From Candidatus Zixiibacteriota bacterium (GTDB taxonomy: Bacteria; Zixibacteria; MSB-5A5; RBG-16-43-9), in the NCBI GenBank assembly GCA_030692925.1, contig JAUYBY010000065.1:1-44158 (forward strand): a stretch of DNA of 44,158 nucleotides, written 5' to 3'. This document shows positions 7,329 through 15,678 of the stretch, one piece after another (position 1 is the first letter of the stretch; each line of letters opens with the position of its first letter). A program made the position numbers and the translations under genes. The notes below the pieces were generated by a model, which was given only the letters and a program-made list of their open reading frames with translations, was not told the DNA's origin and searched no databases.

Positions 7329-9059
7329 ATGAATTCCAAAAAAAGAACACCTGAACCTGCTAAGATCTCTCTGCCGCTTTTCTTCAGGTTATTGATTTAC
7401 GTTTTTATACTTTTGACAGTAATCCTGTACTTCAAAGTTTCGAAAGAGCTTTTTCTTCCCTTTCTCTGCTATAGCCTGACAACCTTCGCCTTGCTTATGC
7501 TCCTGCTGTTCAAGGAACGGCTTAATTCTGAGCTGTTGTTCAAAGGGATGGTCGTTCTTCAGTTGATCTTCGAGGTCCTGGTGGAAACCGGCATAATGGC
7601 TGCAAGTGGCAGAGCGGAGAGTCCCTTTGTCATCCTCTTTCTTTTGACCATAGTGTCGGCCAGCCTGTTTTACAATCTGGCAGGCGCCTTGCTTGTGGCT
7701 ACTTTATCCAGCCTGGGATACGCCTCAACCATCATCTGGGGTAATCTTTTCGCCTTTAGAAATCTTCTATCAGTCAACTGGATAAAAAATATCTATCAGC
7801 TAAATGACCCTGATTTTTACAGGATATTCTTATATCTCTGTTCTTTTTACCTGATTGCTTTTTTGAGCGGCTACCTTTCCGAACGCTTAAAAGTAAAAGG
7901 GCGGGAGCTTTCCCTGGTCTCGCTGGAACTGGACCGGATGAAAATGGAGACGGATGACATACTCCAGCATATGCACAGCGGGCTTATCACCGTAGACACA
8001 ATGGGCAGGATAATCTATTACAACCAGACGGCAGAGGAGATCCTGGGATATTCTGCCAGAGAGCTGAAAGGCAGAAATTTTAATGAGGCTTTCAGCCGGA
8101 GAATGCCGGAGCTGTGTGAAAAGTTGGAGCAGGCTTTAAGTTCAGAACAGATTGACTCTCGAAGTGAGCTTCATATCAAAAATTCACTCGGACAGAAAAT
8201 ACCTTTAGGAATAAGCACCTCTATCCTCCAGGGAAAAAATAATCGGAAGAGAGGAGTGATCGCTGTATTTCAAGATTTAACCGAAGCTAAAAAAATAGAA
8301 GACCGGCTGAGAACTCAAGACCGTTTAGCCACTGTCGGTGAACTCTCTGCCCGAATCGCACATGAGATCAGGAATCCCCTGGCCTCAATTTCCGGCTCGG
8401 TTGAGGTCTTGAAAAACGAATTAAATCTTGAAGGCGAAAATAACAAACTCTTAGAATTGATTATCAAGGAAAGCAGCAGATTAAATACGATCTTAACCGA
8501 GTTCCTCCAGTACGCCAAATTGGGAGAGACCCCCTTAGGAAAAGTCGAATTGGGGAGAATTGTGGATGAGGTTATCGAGATCGCGAAAAAACATCCCTCC
8601 TATCAGGCAAGAATAGACCTCAGAAAAAGGCTGGGTGATTTCCCTCTTTATATCCTGGCAGAGGAAAATCAGCTCAAACAACTCCTGTTAAATCTCCTGG
8701 TGAACGCCCTGGAGGCGATGGAGGAAAAGGGAAATGAGTTAATAATCACCTGTATGCCTTCTGATCTGAAGATCGTCCGAAGTCATAGAGAAGAGAAGCT
8801 GAATGAAGACCTCTTCCTGCCCCTGGCTGTCATAGATCAGGGTAAAGGGATACCTGAAGAGCAGATGAGTAAAATTTTTCTCCCCTTTTATTCCACAAAA
8901 AAGAACGGAACCGGTTTGGGTTTAGCCATTGTTCAAAGAATAGTTACTAATCTAAATGGCAGAATAGAATGCAAAAGCAAATTGGGTCAGGGGACTGCAT
9001 TTATAGTCTATCTGCACAGGTATCATGGAGTGAAAAAAGAGGTAGCCCGGGTCTCATAA
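7329..9059 (+). CDS. PilS-like PAS sensor histidine kinase
   Basis: The 576-residue membrane kinase has about six N-terminal hydrophobic segments (residues 15-190), as in PilS. A PAS domain follows (ILQHMHSGLITVDTMGRIIYY onward, about 215-320). A HisKA region carries the phospho-acceptor H345 in HEIRNPLASISGS. An ATP-binding domain shows N box LLNLLVNALEAM, G1 DQGKGIP and G2 GTGLGLAIV. The position next to pilT and pilC and the architecture point to PilS, the kinase of the PilS/PilR system that controls pilin expression. No PilR-type regulator is adjacent, so its partner must be elsewhere. A hairpin with a T-run at 9189-9213 may end its message. Confidence 0.85.
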   Translation: MNSKKRTPEPAKISLPLFFRLLIYVFILLTVILYFKVSKELFLPFLCYSLTTFALLMLLLFKERLNSELLFKGMVVLQLIFEVLVETGIMAASGRAESPFVILFLLTIVSASLFYNLAGALLVATLSSLGYASTIIWGNLFAFRNLLSVNWIKNIYQLNDPDFYRIFLYLCSFYLIAFLSGYLSERLKVKGRELSLVSLELDRMKMETDDILQHMHSGLITVDTMGRIIYYNQTAEEILGYSARELKGRNFNEAFSRRMPELCEKLEQALSSEQIDSRSELHIKNSLGQKIPLGISTSILQGKNNRKRGVIAVFQDLTEAKKIEDRLRTQDRLATVGELSARIAHEIRNPLASISGSVEVLKNELNLEGENNKLLELIIKESSRLNTILTEFLQYAKLGETPLGKVELGRIVDEVIEIAKKHPSYQARIDLRKRLGDFPLYILAEENQLKQLLLNLLVNALEAMEEKGNELIITCMPSDLKIVRSHREEKLNEDLFLPLAVIDQGKGIPEEQMSKIFLPFYSTKKNGTGLGLAIVQRIVTNLNGRIECKSKLGQGTAFIVYLHRYHGVKKEVARVS

Positions 9060-9106
9060 AAGATAATGTAGAAAGGAAAATAGAAGAAGGAAGATGAAAA
9101 ATAAAT

Positions 9107-9250
9107 GACGGATGACGGATGATGAATGACGGATAAAAACTCGTAGGCGGAGCACCTTGCTCCGCCAGGGGAGTTGAAGAAATGTAGGGCAAGGCTTTTA
9201 GCCTTGTTTTTTTATTTAAAGAGAGGAGGGCGAGGAAACCTCGCCCCTAC
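9107..9250. repeat. GACGGATGA-type tandem string plus palindromes
   Basis: Between the kinase and the next gene are a short degenerate tandem string of ATGACGGATGA words (9107-9135) and three palindromes: GGCGGAGcaccttGCTCCGCC (9146-9166), CAAGGCttttaGCCTTG followed by seven Ts (9189-9212), and GGGCGAGGaaaCCTCGCCC (9228-9246). The middle one is also a good terminator for the kinase gene. No coding sequence is seen. Confidence 0.7.
9189..9213 (+). terminator. Terminator-like hairpin after the PilS-like kinase
   Basis: CAAGGC-TTTTA-GCCTTG followed by TTTTTTT has the form of an intrinsic terminator in the direction of the kinase gene. It is built from one of the dispersed palindromes. Confidence 0.6.
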
Positions 9251-9252
9251 CA

Positions 9253-10704
9253 CTAAAATACTTTCTCAAAACCTTTCGCTTTGAAAATATAGATATCCCC
9301 TTTATATCTTCCTTTCCAAGCCTCAAGCTCGTCATCCTTAAGCTGTCCTAAATCATAAACCTTGGTCTTGGATTCAGGATAGAAAAGAGAAATCGCTTCC
9401 TCAAAACCGATGTGGAAAGTGTAGGCTCCATTTATTCTCTGGGGTAGATTGGCAAAATAGATTTCTGAATCCTGGGGAGAGAGGATGATTATCTTACCTG
9501 TTTGATGGATGACCTCCTGACAGACCTTACCCGCTTTTCTCCACCAGACAGCTCTTTCATAAAGAACCAATCCATTGAAGATGAGGATACCAGTGATAAG
9601 CAAATTCAAGAACCTTAGTTTATTCACCCTCTCCAGGAAAAAGATGAGTAAGCTTGCCAGAGCCAGAGAAAATCCCAAGCAAGAAAAGTAAAGGAACCGC
9701 TGGCCATTTCCATTGACTAAGAGATAAGGCAAAATCCCGATGAGAATCAGGACCAAGCCCAATTTAAAACCAGGGATTCTCTTTCTCAGAAAATGAATTA
9801 TCAATGAAAGGAAACCCAGACTTATGACTGACACAATCAGAATTATCCAGGAATTATTCAATCTGAATTGAATTATGTTATTCAGATAAGAGTGCACCTT
9901 AAAACCCACCAGGTCAAAGAAGAGCCTGACCGGGAAAAGAAAGCTTATCCCAAAGTAGCATAAGTTCTTGATTACCACCACAGGATTAAGGGTTAAGAAC
10001 TTTGACATTATAGCCTCAGGCACGGTAAGATACCTGATAATCGAATAAAGCGCAGTCAATCCGAAAAACGGAGACGAGAGCAAAATCCCCCTTTTGATCT
10101 TCGATTTGATACCTCCGGATGATTTTAATGCTGTCAGGAGAAAAACTGCCAGGAAAATAGTTATTCCATCCTCTTTGGAAAGCAAAGCTAAAGAGGATAG
10201 TACAAAAGACAGGAAATATAATCTGAGCTTTTTATTCTCAAGATACTCCCATAAAGCCCAAATTGAACATAGGTAAAAGAAAGTAACCAGTGGGCTGGAA
10301 AGGGCTGAAATCCATAGGACGGTCTCCTCCTGGGCAAAATGGGACACGAAAATCAAGGAGGCAAAAAGTGAGAATTTGCTTTCTGAGGTGAACTTCAAAA
10401 GAATAGCATAGAAAATCAGTGCATTTATTATATGTAAAAAGAGACTGGCGATGTGATAACCCAGAGGGTTTAGCTGGAAAATCGCATAAAGAAACTGGAA
10501 AAGAAGATGAGTAAAAGGCCTGAACTTTAAAACCGGGTTATAATTCACGGCGAAATGAGAGATGGATTCGAAGCTTATCCTCTGAGAGTTTCTCAGCCAG
10601 ACAAAATCATCCGAATTGAAAAATGAGAAAATGCCGGGCAAGAAAATAAAAATGCCGGCTAAGGCGATTATAAAATAATGCAGATATTTAACGGATTTAT
10701 CCAT
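9253..10704 (-). CDS. GT-C type membrane glycosyltransferase-like protein
   Basis: The 483-residue integral membrane protein has about ten hydrophobic segments. After the first segment comes SFFNSDDFVWLR, an acidic DD in the first large external loop as in GT-C glycosyltransferases (PMT/ArnT/TMTC group). The following FRPFTHLLFQFLYAIFQLNPLGYH and LHIINALIFYAILL stretches match the pattern of bacterial proteins related to O-mannosyl TMTC enzymes, as does SLALLSKEDGITIF. It probably transfers sugar from a polyprenyl-phosphate donor outside the inner membrane; the substrate is unknown. It stands alone, convergent with the PilS-like kinase gene. The C-terminal 100 residues are soluble. Confidence 0.7.
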   Translation of the reverse strand: MDKSVKYLHYFIIALAGIFIFLPGIFSFFNSDDFVWLRNSQRISFESISHFAVNYNPVLKFRPFTHLLFQFLYAIFQLNPLGYHIASLFLHIINALIFYAILLKFTSESKFSLFASLIFVSHFAQEETVLWISALSSPLVTFFYLCSIWALWEYLENKKLRLYFLSFVLSSLALLSKEDGITIFLAVFLLTALKSSGGIKSKIKRGILLSSPFFGLTALYSIIRYLTVPEAIMSKFLTLNPVVVIKNLCYFGISFLFPVRLFFDLVGFKVHSYLNNIIQFRLNNSWIILIVSVISLGFLSLIIHFLRKRIPGFKLGLVLILIGILPYLLVNGNGQRFLYFSCLGFSLALASLLIFFLERVNKLRFLNLLITGILIFNGLVLYERAVWWRKAGKVCQEVIHQTGKIIILSPQDSEIYFANLPQRINGAYTFHIGFEEAISLFYPESKTKVYDLGQLKDDELEAWKGRYKGDIYIFKAKGFEKVF

Positions 10705-10715
10705 CAGTTTTTATA

Positions 10716-10834
10716 GTAGGGGCGGGGTTACCCCGCCCCTACAAAATAATAGTCATCTGGTCAAATCTGAATAGTCCATCCTGAAACCTGCTCCTTAGAA
10801 TTTAATATATGGAGGTCTAAAGACCTCCGCTACA
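10716..10834. repeat. Palindromes upstream of the atp genes
   Basis: GTAGGGGCGGGGttaCCCCGCCCCTAC (10716-10742) and GGAGGTCTaaaGACCTCCGCTAC (10811-10833) lie in the divergent spacer between the glycosyltransferase and atpZ. Both belong to the GTAG/CTAC family. Confidence 0.8.
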
Positions 10835-10849
10835 TATTTTTAAAAATAC

Positions 10850-10877
10850 TTGACTTTTTTTGTTTTGAATGTATTTT
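10850..10877 (+). promoter_or_regulatory. Candidate promoter of the ATP synthase genes
   Basis: TTGACT at 10850-10855 is followed after 16 bases by TATTTT at 10872-10877 in a T-rich tract. Transcription would begin near 10884. That leaves room for an AAGGATT ribosome site before the ATG at 10915 but almost none before the ATG at 10894. The -10 element is far from consensus. Confidence 0.45.
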
Positions 10878-10914
10878 TATTGTTTTTAAGATTATGCAGG
10901 GAATAAGGATTGAA

Positions 10915-11166
10915 ATGGAGAATAAGGATAAGTTTTATTCCAACCTGAGGCAGGCGGGTATTTACACGGTTATACCTTTAATCCTGGCAGTAGGACCGAT
11001 AATCGGTTATTTCATAGGAAATTTTCTGGACAAGAAGCTACACACTTCCCCCTACCTGATGATACTTTTTATCTTATTTGGATTCATTGCCTCAGGCAAA
11101 GAGGTCTATAACCTGACTAAGAGAGCTATGCAGGAGATGGATAACGAAAATAAAGGGGATAACTGA
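10915..11166 (+). CDS. atpZ: AtpZ-family ATP synthase accessory protein
   Basis: The 83-residue protein has two membrane segments (about residues 13-33 and 43-64) joined by the typical GYFIGNFLDKKLHTSPY hairpin, the pattern of AtpZ/AtpI-like proteins. Such proteins sit at the head of many atp operons and help assembly or ion supply. The ATG at 10915 is preferred because AAGGATT precedes it at good spacing. An ATG at 10894 in the same frame would add seven residues (MQGIRIE) but has no ribosome site. It is the first gene of the atp set, 12 bases before atpI. Confidence 0.8.
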   Translation: MENKDKFYSNLRQAGIYTVIPLILAVGPIIGYFIGNFLDKKLHTSPYLMILFILFGFIASGKEVYNLTKRAMQEMDNENKGDN

Positions 11167-11178
11167 AAAGCAAAACCT

Positions 11179-11613
11179 ATGGGTCTGGAATTCATAAATA
11201 GAATCATCCGTACCTCTTTGATTGTCTCAGCCCTTTCATTTCTGTTCGTGGCGGTTTACCGGAGTTTCCCTTTTGGGCTGGGACTGTTCCTGGGCACAGC
11301 CTGGGGATGTTTGAATCTGTTTTTCATCACCCAGCTTGTAGTCGAGGCTTTCAGCCTGAAAAAGCCGAACAAGGGCAAACTCACCTTGATACTTCTGGTC
11401 AAATTTCCACTGCTCTATTCTGCGGGATACATTCTTCTCAGGCTCAAATATTTTCCAGTGGAGAGCTTGCTTATTGGATTCACCCTGATTTTCGCCATCA
11501 CTTTTCTAAAGGCGTTAGGCCAGGTGCTGCTCTCTTCTTTTTCCAGAGAAGAGAAAAAGATCTCACTCCTGAACCCGGACAAAGTCAATCCCACTAATAA
11601 AAGTTTAAGATGA
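11179..11613 (+). CDS. atpI: ATP synthase subunit I-like membrane protein
   Basis: The 144-residue protein has four hydrophobic segments (about 13-28, 33-55, 70-88, 92-116) and a charged tail. This is the form of the ATP synthase I family, a poorly conserved assembly factor for the c-ring. The assignment rests mainly on position between atpZ and atpB and on the membrane pattern (LFLGTAWGCLNLFFITQLV). Its stop overlaps the atpB start as ATGA, so the two are coupled. Confidence 0.7.
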   Translation: MGLEFINRIIRTSLIVSALSFLFVAVYRSFPFGLGLFLGTAWGCLNLFFITQLVVEAFSLKKPNKGKLTLILLVKFPLLYSAGYILLRLKYFPVESLLIGFTLIFAITFLKALGQVLLSSFSREEKKISLLNPDKVNPTNKSLR

Positions 11614-12446
11614 TAAGGACTCTAAATATTCTCTTCCTCCTGGTTTCTACTAAAGTGGAGGAAGCTGGCAAAAAGGCAGCCGAACAAGGCGCCCCGGAGC
11701 TTCCCAATTTCATAACCTTACTTTATGAAAGATATGGCAAGACCGCACTGGTTCAATTTCTGCATACCTGGCAGAATGTGGTCTTCTCGCTGATAATCAT
11801 CCTGATCCTGGGGTTCGTGGCCTATTTTTCTTCGAGACGAAAAACCCTGCTGCCGGGGAAATTACAGAACTTTATGGAAATGGCAGTCGAAAGCCTGGAT
11901 AATTTCTTCTGCGGGATTTTAGGACCAAGGGGAAGGAAATTTACGCCTTTCCTGGGTACCCTGTTCCTTTATATTCTGTGTATGAATTTTTTAGGGCTGA
12001 TTCCGGGAATGAAATCCCCCTCCTCTTCCTTAAATACCACAGTTGCCCTGGCAATCTGCGTATTTTTGTATGTCCAGTTTACCGGAATTAAAAACTTGGG
12101 TATTGTGGGTTATTTAGACCATTTAGCAGGTAATCCCAGAGATTTTATAACCTGGGTCTTAGTGCCGATAAACCTGCCTATTCATATCATTGGAGAGCTG
12201 GCAAAACCGATGAGTCTCTCTTTGCGACTTTTTGGAAATATAACCGGAGAGGATATCCTGATAGCTGTCTTCGTGAGCCTGGGTGTGATGGCGTTAAGTT
12301 TTTTGAATCTCCCGGTAGGATTGCCTTTGCAGGTTCCTTTTATCTTCTTGGCTTTGCTTACCGGGACCATTCAGGCTTTGGTTTTTACCCTGCTTTCTAC
12401 CATATACTTTTTACTTATGTTTCCGCATGAGGAAGAAAAACATTAA
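11610..12446 (+). CDS. atpB: ATP synthase F0 subunit a
   Basis: The 278-residue stator subunit of the membrane motor provides the proton half-channels against the c-ring. The essential arginine is R206 in LAKPMSLSLRLFGNITGED, matching E. coli R210. Other conserved segments are FLYILCMNFLGLIPG and the C-terminal FVFTLLSTIYFLLMF-like helix (here LVFTLLSTIYFLLMF). The N-terminus carries an Ala/Glu-rich segment before the first membrane helix. It overlaps atpI by four bases, and atpE follows after 37 bases with an AGAAGGAGG ribosome site. Confidence 0.97.
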   Translation: MIRTLNILFLLVSTKVEEAGKKAAEQGAPELPNFITLLYERYGKTALVQFLHTWQNVVFSLIIILILGFVAYFSSRRKTLLPGKLQNFMEMAVESLDNFFCGILGPRGRKFTPFLGTLFLYILCMNFLGLIPGMKSPSSSLNTTVALAICVFLYVQFTGIKNLGIVGYLDHLAGNPRDFITWVLVPINLPIHIIGELAKPMSLSLRLFGNITGEDILIAVFVSLGVMALSFLNLPVGLPLQVPFIFLALLTGTIQALVFTLLSTIYFLLMFPHEEEKH

Positions 12447-12483
12447 CCTATAACCTTTAACTTAACTTTTAGAAGGAGGATCT

Positions 12484-12717
12484 ATGACTTATCAAACCGC
12501 ACTGGCTTTAGCTTTACCCTTCGGCTTAGCCATAGCCGCTTTCGGCTCAGCTTTGGGTTTAGGCAGAGCTGTCACTGCCGCTATGGAAGCAATGGGAAGA
12601 CAGCCTGAAGCCGCAGGCAAAATCCAGGTAGGAATGATCATCGGCTGTGCCCTTTTAGAGGCTTTGACCATTTACGCTCTGGTAACCGTTTTCGTATTAT
12701 CTGGAAAGATTGGCTGA
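12484..12717 (+). CDS. atpE: ATP synthase F0 subunit c
   Basis: The 77-residue two-helix proteolipid forms the rotor ring. The ion-binding carboxylate is E59 (CALLEALTIY), and the polar loop is GRQPEA (38-43). Aligned on that loop with Na+-binding c subunits, the Na+ ligand Gln is Leu26 and the Ser/Thr after the Glu is Ala60. The ring should therefore bind protons, not sodium. The first helix has the GxGxG-type packing positions as GSALGLG. A strong AGAAGGAGG ribosome site precedes the ATG. A 122-base spacer with two hairpins separates it from atpF. Confidence 0.97.
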   Translation: MTYQTALALALPFGLAIAAFGSALGLGRAVTAAMEAMGRQPEAAGKIQVGMIIGCALLEALTIYALVTVFVLSGKIG

Positions 12718-12726
12718 GACGAATTC

Positions 12727-12794
12727 GTAGCGCGACCCCTTTTCCGGTAACGGATCCGTAGGATAGGGTCGCCTGAAAATTACCTTCTTTCAGG
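12727..12794 (+). repeat. Two hairpins between atpE and atpF
   Basis: GCGACCC (12731-12737) pairs with GGGTCGC (12766-12772), closing a GTAGCG-type element. CCTGAAA (12772-12778) pairs with TTTCAGG (12788-12794). They lie directly after the c-subunit gene. There is no T-run, so these are not classical terminators. Confidence 0.65.
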
Positions 12795-12839
12795 GAAGTA
12801 TTAACTTTTTATCTTCCCTTTTAGCCAAGAGGTAGATAT

Positions 12840-13322
12840 ATGAATTTAGAGATCGGACAGGTTATCACCCAGATTATCGGCTTTCTTATAGCTCTATTCA
12901 TTCTGAAGAGATTTGCCTGGAAGCCCCTTCTGGGCATATTGGAAGAGCGCAGGTCAAAGATAAAATCAGAGTTCGAAAAGATCGAGGATGAAAAAGAAGC
13001 AGTGAAAGGGCTGACTTCTGAGTATGAGGCGAAGCTTAAAGATATCGAGGGCTTAGCCCGTCAAAAGATACTGGAGGCGGCAAAAGAAGGTCAGCAGATG
13101 GCAAACCAGATAAAGGAGAATGCCCGCCAAGAGGCGCTGGAGATAATGGGCCGTTCCAAGGAGGAAATCCAGAGAGAGCTGGAAAAGGCAAAAGTCCAGC
13201 TCAAAAACGATCTGGTGAATCTCAGCCTGCAAGCCGCAGAGAAAATTATCCAGGAGCGACTGGATAAGGAGAAGGACAGAAAATACATCTCCGATTTCAT
13301 CCAGGGACTGGAGAAGACTTAG
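12840..13322 (+). CDS. atpF: ATP synthase F0 subunit b
   Basis: The 160-residue peripheral-stalk subunit has a single N-terminal membrane helix (about 5-25, ending in the family pattern FILKRFAWKPLLGILEERR) and a long charged coiled coil to the C-terminus. Two copies normally dimerise and hold delta and alpha against rotation. The length is normal. Its stop is immediately followed by the atpH ATG with no spacing, indicating coupling. Confidence 0.95.
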   Translation: MNLEIGQVITQIIGFLIALFILKRFAWKPLLGILEERRSKIKSEFEKIEDEKEAVKGLTSEYEAKLKDIEGLARQKILEAAKEGQQMANQIKENARQEALEIMGRSKEEIQRELEKAKVQLKNDLVNLSLQAAEKIIQERLDKEKDRKYISDFIQGLEKT

Positions 13323-13874
13323 ATGACTGACCAGATAGTCAGCAAAAGATACGCTCTCGCCCTTTTCAATGCGGCTGAGTCTGCTGAAGAAGGACTAACT
13401 GAACAGGTTCAGAAAGAGCTGAGTTTTATCTCAGACCTCTGGGAGAAAAATGCAGAGCTACGTGGCTTTCTGGAGGCTCCTCAGATTTCCGGGGATGACA
13501 AGGATAAGATGCTTCAGATGACTTTCCAGGGGAGAATATCTGAACTTCTTCTGCAATTTCTGCTTTTCCTTTTAAGCAAAGGCAGGCTTGTGCATATCCT
13601 CGGGATAAATACCCGGTATGACAAACTGTTGAAAGAGAAGGAAGGTCTGGTCGAAGCCCAGGTTATTACTGCCGCGCCTCTGGATGAGAAGCTCTCTTTA
13701 CCGCTAAAAGAGATTATGGAGAAAAAGACTGGGAAAAAAGTCAGTTTAATCTTCAAGCTCGATCCCGGAATAATTGGTGGAATAAGGGTGATAGTAGGCA
13801 ACCAGATCATCGATCACAGCATCAGAACCGAGCTCGACAAGTTGAGAGAGAATCTCCTCAACTTGAAAGTTTAA
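13323..13874 (+). CDS. atpH: ATP synthase F1 subunit delta
   Basis: The 183-residue protein has the OSCP/delta form. The N-terminal helical domain starts with the typical SKRYALALFNAAE. The C-terminal part ends with IIGGIRVIVGNQIIDHSIRTELDKLRENL, the diagnostic delta signature. It caps the F1 head and binds the b stalk. It starts directly at the atpF stop and is followed by atpA after 55 bases containing a degenerate AATAGCGAATAGCAAATAGCGAA string and a GAAGGAG ribosome site. Confidence 0.95.
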   Translation: MTDQIVSKRYALALFNAAESAEEGLTEQVQKELSFISDLWEKNAELRGFLEAPQISGDDKDKMLQMTFQGRISELLLQFLLFLLSKGRLVHILGINTRYDKLLKEKEGLVEAQVITAAPLDEKLSLPLKEIMEKKTGKKVSLIFKLDPGIIGGIRVIVGNQIIDHSIRTELDKLRENLLNLKV

Positions 13875-13929
13875 AAAGAATCAAGAAGCCAATAGCGAAT
13901 AGCAAATAGCGAACATCGAAGGAGCACTT

Positions 13930-15438
13930 ATGCCTTTAAGACCGGAAGAGGTCAGCCAGATAATTCAAAAGGAGATCGAGAAATACAAAACCAAGCTGGA
14001 GATGGAGAGTGTGGGCGTGGTTCTGCAGGTGGGAGACGGGATTGCCCGAATCTGGGGACTGGAAGATGCGATGATGAGCGAGCTAATCCAGTTCCCCAAC
14101 GATATAATCGGGGTCATCCTTAATTTAGAGGAGGACAATGTGGGGGCTGCCATTTTCGGCTCAGACCAGCAGATTAAGGAAGGGGACATAGTTAAAAGAA
14201 CAAGCAGGATCGCCTCTGTCCCGGTGGGAGAAGCTTTAATCGGAAGAGTAGTAAATGCTTTAGGTCAACCCTTAGATGGCAAAGGTCCTGTGGTCACTGA
14301 TAAATTCAGACCGATCGAAGGAAGGGCACCCAACGTGGTGCAGAGACAACCGGTCAAGGAGCCCGTGCAAACGGGACTTAAAGCTATCGACTCAATGATA
14401 CCAATCGGACGTGGTCAAAGAGAATTAATAATAGGCGATCGCCAGACCGGCAAAACTGCCCTGGCTTTGGATACCATAATCAATCAAAAAAACTCTGACA
14501 TCTATTGTATTTATGTAGCTATCGGACAGAAGGCTTCGACCATAGCCCAGGTGGTGAAGACCTTTGAGGACTACAAAGCTATGGAATATACAGCCGTAGT
14601 AGCTGCTACAGCTACAGACCCTGCTCCTTTGCAATATATCGCCCCCTATGCTGGCTGTGCGATGGGAGAGGAGTTTTTATATAATAAAAAACATGCGGTG
14701 GTGATATATGACGACCTTTCCAAACATGCTCAGGCGTATAGACAGCTTTCTTTGCTTTTGAGAAGGCCTCCTGGACGTGAAGCCTATCCCGGCGACATCT
14801 TTTATTTACACTCCAGACTTCTGGAACGAGCTGCAAAACTAAGAGACGATTTAGGAGGAGGCTCATTAACCGCTCTGCCCATAATCGAGACCCAGGCTGG
14901 TGACGTTACTGCTTATATCCCTACTAATGTCATCTCTATCACTGATGGCCAGATCTATCTGGAATCGGACCTTTTCTATGCTGGAGTCAGACCTGCTATT
15001 AACGTAGGAATCTCTGTCTCCAGAGTAGGTGGCAATGCTCAGACTAAAGCTATGAAAAAAGTGGCGGGGAAACTTAAGCTGGATTTAGCTCAATACCGGG
15101 AGTTGGCTGCTTTTGCCCAGTTTGGCTCAGAATTGGATGAGGCTTCCAGAGCCCAGTTGAATCGGGGTGAAAAGACCGTGGAGATTTTAAAGCAGCTTCA
15201 GTTCGAGCCTATGCCTCTGGAAAAGCAGGTGATGATTATTTATGTAGCCACTCACGGATATTTAGATGATGTCAAACTGGAACTGGTCAAATCCTTTGAG
15301 GTCGAATTCCATAAATTTATGGAGTCCCAATATCCGGATGTGGGACATTCCATCTCGCAGACTAAGAATCTGGACGAGGCAACTGAAAAGAAATTGAATG
15401 AAGCGATAAAAAGATTCAAGCAGGAGTTCCTAAAGTAG
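13930..15438 (+). CDS. atpA: ATP synthase F1 subunit alpha
   Basis: The 502-residue non-catalytic nucleotide-binding subunit has Walker A GDRQTGKT at 169-176. The alpha signature [17 protein letters not shown] lies near 357-373. The N-terminal beta-barrel and C-terminal helical domain are complete, ending in ...[12 protein letters not shown]. The length matches the family. The stop codon TAG (15436-15438) lies inside the first bases of a palindrome, GTAGGGCTCCGCC/GGCGGAGC. A 240-base repeat-filled spacer separates it from atpG, unusual for an atp operon. Confidence 0.97.
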   Translation: MPLRPEEVSQIIQKEIEKYKTKLEMESVGVVLQVGDGIARIWGLEDAMMSELIQFPNDIIGVILNLEEDNVGAAIFGSDQQIKEGDIVKRTSRIASVPVGEALIGRVVNALGQPLDGKGPVVTDKFRPIEGRAPNVVQRQPVKEPVQTGLKAIDSMIPIGRGQRELIIGDRQTGKTALALDTIINQKNSDIYCIYVAIGQKASTIAQVVKTFEDYKAMEYTAVVAATATDPAPLQYIAPYAGCAMGEEFLYNKKHAVVIYDDLSKHAQAYRQLSLLLRRPPGREAYPGDIFYLHSRLLERAAKLRDDLGGGSLTALPIIETQAGDVTAYIPTNVISITDGQIYLESDLFYAGVRPAINVGISVSRVGGNAQTKAMKKVAGKLKLDLAQYRELAAFAQFGSELDEASRAQLNRGEKTVEILKQLQFEPMPLEKQVMIIYVATHGYLDDVKLELVKSFEVEFHKFMESQYPDVGHSISQTKNLDEATEKKLNEAIKRFKQEFLK

Positions 15439-15660
15439 GGCTCCGCCTTTGGCGGAGCAAATATACGCAACCCTAAAGTGTTGCTCTAAGAAAAAAGACC
15501 AGCTGTGCTCGTCGGGTCCCCTGACCCGATTCGCCAGAGGCGAACCAGGTCAGGGGACCTGGCAGGCACAAGATGTAGTTGTTCGATTAATTGAACAAAA
15601 TAGCTTGATAAATCAAGCAACTACACTGTGATGTAGGGGTTCGATTTATCGAACCCACTC
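15435..15660. repeat. Palindrome cluster between atpA and atpG
   Basis: The spacer holds GCTCCGCCtttGGCGGAGC (15440-15458), a GGTCCCCTGACC / GGTCAGGGGACC pair (about 15514-15561), and a nested element bounded by GTAGTTG and CAACTAC (about 15577-15625). Inside that are TTCGATTAATTGAA and GCTTGATAAATCAAGC. A further GGGTTCGATTTATCGAACCC lies at 15636-15655. No coding sequence is seen. Confidence 0.75.
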
Positions 15661-15678
15661 AGACGCGGTAACTAAAAT

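Noticed and set aside
12484-12717. Sodium-dependent ATP synthase
   Set aside because: The c subunit has Leu26 and Ala60 in place of the sodium ligands.
15449-15631. 60-codon open frame between atpA and atpG
   Set aside because: It is made of palindromic repeats only and has no ribosome site.
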